A stretch of DNA of 18,044 bases from an uncultured Chitinophagaceae bacterium (GTDB taxonomy: Bacteria > Bacteroidota > Bacteroidia > Chitinophagales > Chitinophagaceae): assembly GCA_937919945.1 (NCBI GenBank), contig CALESY010000025.1:1-18044 (forward strand). Reading direction: 5' to 3'. The position numbers and the translations under genes were made by a program. Positions 14,871 through 18,044 of the stretch are shown here, piece after piece. How positions within the stretch are numbered: position 1 is the stretch's first letter; each line of letters opens with the position of its first letter. Under the pieces are notes generated by a model. The model had not been told where the DNA came from, ran no database searches, and saw nothing but the letters and a program-made list of their open reading frames with translations.

Positions 14871-16097
14871 TTATATGATTTCATTTGTGTAGCACAGGTA
14901 ATTTTTATGTACTGGCTTGGCAAGTGCCTGATTTACCACAGGATTATCAATTTCTGATATATCAAGTACATTGCCGTTTTTCATAGCTATCTGTATTTTC
15001 TCGTCATTCACATTATACGTATTGTTTGATGCAACACCCGCAGATACATAATAATCTATATCTGCCTCACGGATATTTTTTTGCGATAAAATGCTTCTTT
15101 TCAGCGACTGATATTGTTCTTCTAATGATGATGTGCTTAATACTACTTTATACAATCTGCGTTGGCTCATCATCCTGCACAGCATAGATAGTATATTGTC
15201 CTCATGCGCCTGCCATACTTTGATGGATGTCATGATGTCGTTGTCATCCAGTTCGCAATACAGTTTTAATAGGTCTGCATTATTCGCAAAGCTGTTGGCA
15301 TCGTATTTATTGTACAGAAAAAAGCGCAATGCTGGTGTTGTAAACAGTGTAGCACCTTCTTCTGCCAGTTCTTTGGCTCTTTTCAATATGTTTATTAATA
15401 GTATTTCTGCAGAGAGGACTGTTTTGTGCAGATATACTTGCCAATACATTAGTCTTCTGGCGATGATGAATTTTTCTACTGAGTGTACGCCTTTTTCTTC
15501 TACCATCAATGCGCCATCGTTTACTATAAGCATCTGCAAAATCCTATCGTAGCCTATTACACCTTCCGAAACGCCTGTATAAAAGCTATCTCTGTTCAAA
15601 TAGTCCATCCTGTCCACATCCAATTGGCTGGATACTAACTGATGCAAGTATTGTTTTGGATAAGAACTGTTGAAGATATTGATGGCATCTGTCAGTAACC
15701 CGTTCATTTCATGGTTTAGTTGCTGCATGATGAGCTTTGATATTTCTTCGTGTGACACACCCTCTATTAGTGTATGCTCCAAAGCATGAGAAAAAGGTGC
15801 ATGCCCAATGTCGTGCAGCAGTATGGCAATACGTGCAGACAGGTATTCTTCTTTGGAAATGTCTAACCCCTTTGCCCTCAATTCATCTAAAGCCTTTCCC
15901 ATAAGGTGGCAAGCACCCAGCGAATGGTGGAAGCGTGTATGTACTGCACCGGGATACACAAGCTGTGCCATACCCATCTGCTTGATGTTTCGTAAACGCT
16001 GAAACCAAGGATGGTTAATGATTTGCAGTAATTCTTTTTCTGGAAACTTTATGAAGCCATAAACTGGGTCATTAATAATCTTTCCTTTGATGTTCAT
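14871..16097 (-). CDS. HD-domain phosphohydrolase, dNTPase/SAMHD1-like
   Basis: This 408-residue cytoplasmic protein belongs to the HD metal-dependent phosphohydrolases. The N-terminal part reads DPVYGFIKFPEKE and FQRLRNIKQMGMAQLVYPG, as in the SAMHD1/dGTPase-like group. The metal ligands are visible: His in TRFHHSLGA (57-58), the HD pair His95-Asp96 in LLHDIGHAPFSHALE, and the later aspartates in QLDVDRMDYLNRD (159-170). The rest is a helical C-terminal domain with no named motif. Such proteins hydrolyse nucleotides or related phosphate esters; the substrate here is not known. It follows the PBP gene by 20 bases and precedes lpxD by 69, all on the minus strand. A similar HD gene next to lpxD is, as far as I recall, a common arrangement in Bacteroidota, which suggests but does not prove an envelope-related role. 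Confidence 0.9.
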   Translation of the reverse strand: MNIKGKIINDPVYGFIKFPEKELLQIINHPWFQRLRNIKQMGMAQLVYPGAVHTRFHHSLGACHLMGKALDELRAKGLDISKEEYLSARIAILLHDIGHAPFSHALEHTLIEGVSHEEISKLIMQQLNHEMNGLLTDAINIFNSSYPKQYLHQLVSSQLDVDRMDYLNRDSFYTGVSEGVIGYDRILQMLIVNDGALMVEEKGVHSVEKFIIARRLMYWQVYLHKTVLSAEILLINILKRAKELAEEGATLFTTPALRFFLYNKYDANSFANNADLLKLYCELDDNDIMTSIKVWQAHEDNILSMLCRMMSQRRLYKVVLSTSSLEEQYQSLKRSILSQKNIREADIDYYVSAGVASNNTYNVNDEKIQIAMKNGNVLDISEIDNPVVNQALAKPVHKNYLCYTNEII

Positions 16098-16117
16098 CTA
16101 TATATCTACAGTTAGTC

Positions 16118-18044
16118 TTACTCAAATTCTTCCATTATATCACCATCGCTGCTTACTTTTTCTGGCACATTACCGCTTGATGTGTAAGTGTCTCTTCGCT
16201 GCATACTGGTAGGGTCGTATACATTGCAGTCGTCAAAGTTTTCCGGCTCTTTAAATGTAGCGTCTTCCCTAATGTCAAGTGACTTGTCAGCATAAACTTT
16301 TTGCATAAATATGCCCCAGATAGGCAATGCCGCTGCGGCACCTTGTCCCAATGCCTCACTATTAAAACGCAAATACCTATCGTCACAACCTACCCACGAA
16401 CCTGCAAGTATTTGTGGTGTATAGCCTATAAACCAAGCATCTGCCTGATTGTTGGTAGTACCTGTTTTACCTGCAATGTCTGCTTTAAAGCCATAACGGT
16501 AGCGAAGCCTTTTAGCTGTACCAAAATCAACTACCCCGCGCATCAGTTTCACTACTTTGAAAGCGGTATTGGCGTTGATTATTTCTTTTTGTTCGGGTAC
16601 AAAGCTTTTTACTAATGCACCATTTTTATCTTCAATCTTGGTGATGAAATAGGGTTGCACATTCATACCACCGCTAGGGAACATGGTATATGCTCCCAAC
16701 ATTTCGTATAATGAAATATCAGGCACACCCAATGCCAATGCAGGTACTTTATCCAACTTTGCTTTTACGCCACATTTTTGCAGGAAGTCTGCGAATGCAT
16801 CTACACCTACTTGCTTGATGAGGTACAATGCAGCGTTGTTGATAGACAATGCCAGTGCTTTAGCCATTGGCAACTGCCCGTATTTAGAACCGCCCGCATC
16901 GTACATACCTACATAGGGGAATTGTTGTGGCATGGTAGATACAGATCCACATGGCGAAAATCCATTGTCTACCGCCAAACAGTAGAGTAGTGGTTTGATT
17001 GTAGAACCTACTTGCCTGCGAGTGTTTACATTCACGTGGTCGAACTGGAAATAGTTGTGGTCTATACCGCCTACCCATGCTTTTACCTCGCCAGTATAGG
17101 GGTCCATAGCCATAAAGCCCGCCGTCAAAAACATTTTCATGTACTTGATAGAGTCTATCGGGCTCATCACAGTGTCTTTGTAGTGCTTGTCATTCCATGC
17201 AAACACTTTCATCTTTACAGGCTTGCTTAGTTCGGCAATAATCTCATTATGCTTTTTATCCCTTTCTTTAAGAATCCTGTATCGTTCACAATCTTTAATA
17301 GACTGGTCAAGGTATTTCTTATGCTTCGTCCAGATGCTTCCATCACGGTAACCTGATTGCTGTACAAACAGTTTCTGTATTTCACTGATGTGCTGCTCAA
17401 CTGCTGCTTCTGCATAAGCCTGCATTTTTGGATTCAGTGTGGTGTATATTTTCAGTCCGTCTTTATAGATATTATAATTTGTACCGTCAGGCTTCTTGAG
17501 TTCCTTACATATCTTCTTTACTTCCTGTTCTACCACCTGCCTGAAGTATGGAGCCATACCTTCGTGGTAGTCAAGCTTATGATAATCAAGTACTATGGGT
17601 TCTTTCTTTATTTTTTCACCTTCTGCTTCGGTAATGTATTCGTAGTTCACCATCTGGTCAACTACAACATTGCGACGTTTCATTGCATTTTCCGGGTTGC
17701 GACGAGGATTGTATAAAGTGTTACCCTTCAACATTCCTATCAATACAGCAGCCTCATTTACAGTTACTTTATCCGGTGTTTTATTATAGAAAGTGAGCGA
17801 TGCATTGCGTATGCCATATACGTTATCGCCAAACGGAACTGTATTGAGATATAGTGTTATGATTTCATTCTTGGTAAGATTTCGTTCCAGTTTTACCGCC
17901 ATTACCCATTCTTTCAACTTAATGAATGGCAGCGTAAACATATTTTGATTTTCTCTGGGGAAGAGGTTTTTGGCAAGCTGCTGAGTAATTGTAGATGAAC
18001 CTCTTTTTTTACCTGTTAATACATAAAACGGGATAGCAACTGTT
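16118..18044 (-). CDS. Class A penicillin-binding protein (transglycosylase/transpeptidase), 5' end missing
   Basis: This bifunctional enzyme polymerises and cross-links peptidoglycan on the outer face of the inner membrane. The frame is open to the window edge. The residues before the first in-frame ATG (17941) include GSSTITQQLAKNLF, a conserved glycosyltransferase-51 motif, so that ATG is internal and the gene continues beyond 18044. The window shows 641 residues; the membrane anchor and the first catalytic Glu motif are missing. The GT51 part continues with KNEIITLYLNTVPFG and YGIRNAS. The transpeptidase domain has its active-site serine in GSTIKP (Ser codon 17005-17003), SIN in LALSINNAALYL, and the KTG box in AGKTGTT (16468-16460). 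The tail is acidic (DGDIMEEFE). It is the most upstream visible gene of the minus-strand envelope run, 20 bases before the HD gene. Similar to PBP1A/MrcA, but the exact subgroup cannot be set from this part. Confidence 0.95.
   Translation of the reverse strand, partial: TVAIPFYVLTGKKRGSSTITQQLAKNLFPRENQNMFTLPFIKLKEWVMAVKLERNLTKNEIITLYLNTVPFGDNVYGIRNASLTFYNKTPDKVTVNEAAVLIGMLKGNTLYNPRRNPENAMKRRNVVVDQMVNYEYITEAEGEKIKKEPIVLDYHKLDYHEGMAPYFRQVVEQEVKKICKELKKPDGTNYNIYKDGLKIYTTLNPKMQAYAEAAVEQHISEIQKLFVQQSGYRDGSIWTKHKKYLDQSIKDCERYRILKERDKKHNEIIAELSKPVKMKVFAWNDKHYKDTVMSPIDSIKYMKMFLTAGFMAMDPYTGEVKAWVGGIDHNYFQFDHVNVNTRRQVGSTIKPLLYCLAVDNGFSPCGSVSTMPQQFPYVGMYDAGGSKYGQLPMAKALALSINNAALYLIKQVGVDAFADFLQKCGVKAKLDKVPALALGVPDISLYEMLGAYTMFPSGGMNVQPYFITKIEDKNGALVKSFVPEQKEIINANTAFKVVKLMRGVVDFGTAKRLRYRYGFKADIAGKTGTTNNQADAWFIGYTPQILAGSWVGCDDRYLRFNSEALGQGAAAALPIWGIFMQKVYADKSLDIREDATFKEPENFDDCNVYDPTSMQRRDTYTSSGNVPEKVSSDGDIMEEFE

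Noticed and set aside
16118..17941. ATG 17941 as the start of the PBP gene
   Set aside because: The frame is open to the window edge and the 34 codons upstream contain a conserved glycosyltransferase motif, so the gene is cut by the window.
1..18044. tRNA, rRNA, CRISPR, insertion sequence, phage or defence genes
   Set aside because: No repeat array, transposase-like protein, RNA gene fold or defence domain was seen by reading both strands; base and codon use look uniform.

Overview
The window looks like a chromosomal housekeeping region of a Bacteroidota bacterium, most likely near the Chitinophagales. The main reasons are a fused LpxC-FabZ enzyme, a secreted protein with a type IX secretion (T9SS) sorting tail, an Omp28-like protein, a DUF1343/NamZ protein, a three-part MMPL/acyltransferase/methyltransferase protein, and a promoter of the Bacteroidota type (TTTG, 18 bases, TAnnTTTG). 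I see no rRNA, tRNA, CRISPR array, transposon, phage gene or sign of recent transfer. No stretch over 300 bases lacks a gene; the longest gap is about 190 bases.

Layout. 1-2181 (minus): the helicase gene recG, followed after 3 bases by the start of an unidentified gene cut by the window edge. 2373-4069 (plus): a secreted Omp28/T9SS-type protein and a Crp/Fnr-type regulator. 4071-5715 (minus): exbD and exbB (one unit), then an FKBP-type prolyl isomerase with a clear terminator behind it. 5794-10865 (plus): a NamZ-like exo-muramidase and, 26 bases later, a 1276-residue trifunctional membrane protein. 10867-18044 (minus): an envelope run transcribed in the order PBP1-type transglycosylase/transpeptidase (5' end off the window), HD-domain hydrolase, lpxD, lpxC-fabZ, lpxA, ABC ATPase.

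Functionally almost everything serves the cell envelope. lpxD, lpxC-fabZ and lpxA give three early lipid A steps plus the hydroxyacyl-ACP dehydratase that competes for the same substrate. The PBP builds peptidoglycan, the NamZ-like protein probably trims or recycles it, the trifunctional protein probably moves or modifies lipids, and ExbB/ExbD power outer-membrane processes. Genes are packed tightly: lpxD/lpxC and lpxC/lpxA overlap by 4 bases, lpxA overlaps the ABC gene, and two convergent gene pairs have stop codons 1 base apart.

I did not find a clearly new system. The best leads are: coding homology upstream of the first recG ATG with no ordinary start codon, the trifunctional fusion and its pairing with a NamZ-like gene, and an orphan ABC ATPase with unusual Q-loop and H-loop positions.
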